NCBI GenBank assembly: GCA_945918315.1
Contig: CAMEIK010000101.1
Span: 1-5,322, forward strand
Length of the DNA stretch: 5,322 nt
Reading direction: 5' to 3'
Source: an uncultured Clostridia bacterium
Lineage (GTDB): Bacteria > Bacillota > Clostridia > Oscillospirales > Oscillospiraceae
Below, one piece after another: positions 5,207 through 5,322 of this stretch. The translations under genes were made by a program, and so were the position numbers. How positions within the stretch are numbered: position 1 is the stretch's first letter; each line of letters opens with the position of its first letter. The notes beneath the pieces are model-generated. The model searched no databases, was not told where the DNA came from, and was given only the letters and a program-made list of their open reading frames with translations.

Positions 5207-5322
5207 GGAAAGGAAAGGCACGACTGTGGTCCTGATTAGCCGGTTAGGGAAACTCTGATTAATACTGATATGCGATTAAAATCAGACAGTCTTTTCGGCC
5301 TAAATCGCGCTAACATGCGTTC
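5207..5322. other. AT-richer right edge with repeated CTGATT words, no gene identified
   Basis: CTGATTA occurs at 5232-5238 and 5255-5261, and CTGATT (5255-5260) faces AATCAG (5280-5285). The composition is noticeably more AT-rich than the rest of the window. No forward ORF with a ribosome site begins here. On the - strand a short open stretch runs from an ATG near 5316 to a stop near 5238, about 26 codons, without a recognisable domain. The segment might be the edge of an insertion sequence or of the next gene's control region; the window ends too soon to tell. Confidence 0.35.

Overview
The window is about 5.3 kb of GC-rich bacterial DNA with three intact genes, all on the + strand. They read as three separate transcription units, each with a recognisable promoter and a strong Shine-Dalgarno sequence; the first and third end in clear intrinsic terminators. 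The GC-rich codon usage, strong GGAGG-type ribosome sites, a long glutamine-dependent NAD synthetase and a short rubrerythrin point to a strictly anaerobic Firmicute, probably a GC-rich gut clostridium of the Oscillospiraceae type. The phylum-level call is inference from gene content and style, not from a marker gene.

Layout. Positions 1-144 hold no identifiable gene. A promoter at 145-173 drives nadE (204-2153, 649 aa), glutamine-hydrolysing NAD+ synthase, which ends in an A-tract/T-tract terminator (2156-2217). A promoter matching the sigma-A consensus exactly (TTGACA, 17 bp, TATAAT; 2275-2303) drives a 666-aa membrane protein (2338-4338). This protein has a signal anchor, an alpha/beta-hydrolase domain with a GHSMG nucleophile elbow predicted to face outside, and about eight further membrane helices. 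Its biological role is not recognised. A 232-bp intergenic region follows, with a weak hairpin, a possible 23-codon ORF, an extended -10 promoter (4448-4476) and a leader with two mutually exclusive hairpins. It leads into rbr (4571-5110, 179 aa), rubrerythrin, which has all diiron and rubredoxin-type iron ligands present. A strong terminator at 5165-5206 closes that unit. The last ~115 bases are more AT-rich with repeated CTGATT/AATCAG words and no identifiable gene.

How the genes relate. nadE makes NAD+, and rubrerythrin reduces hydrogen peroxide with electrons that ultimately come from NAD(P)H. Both are housekeeping or stress functions of an anaerobe. Their separate promoters and terminators give no evidence that they work with the hydrolase gene as one system. 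The least explained items are the membrane-embedded hydrolase and the structured rbr leader. I see no CRISPR array, tRNA, rRNA or complete mobile element.
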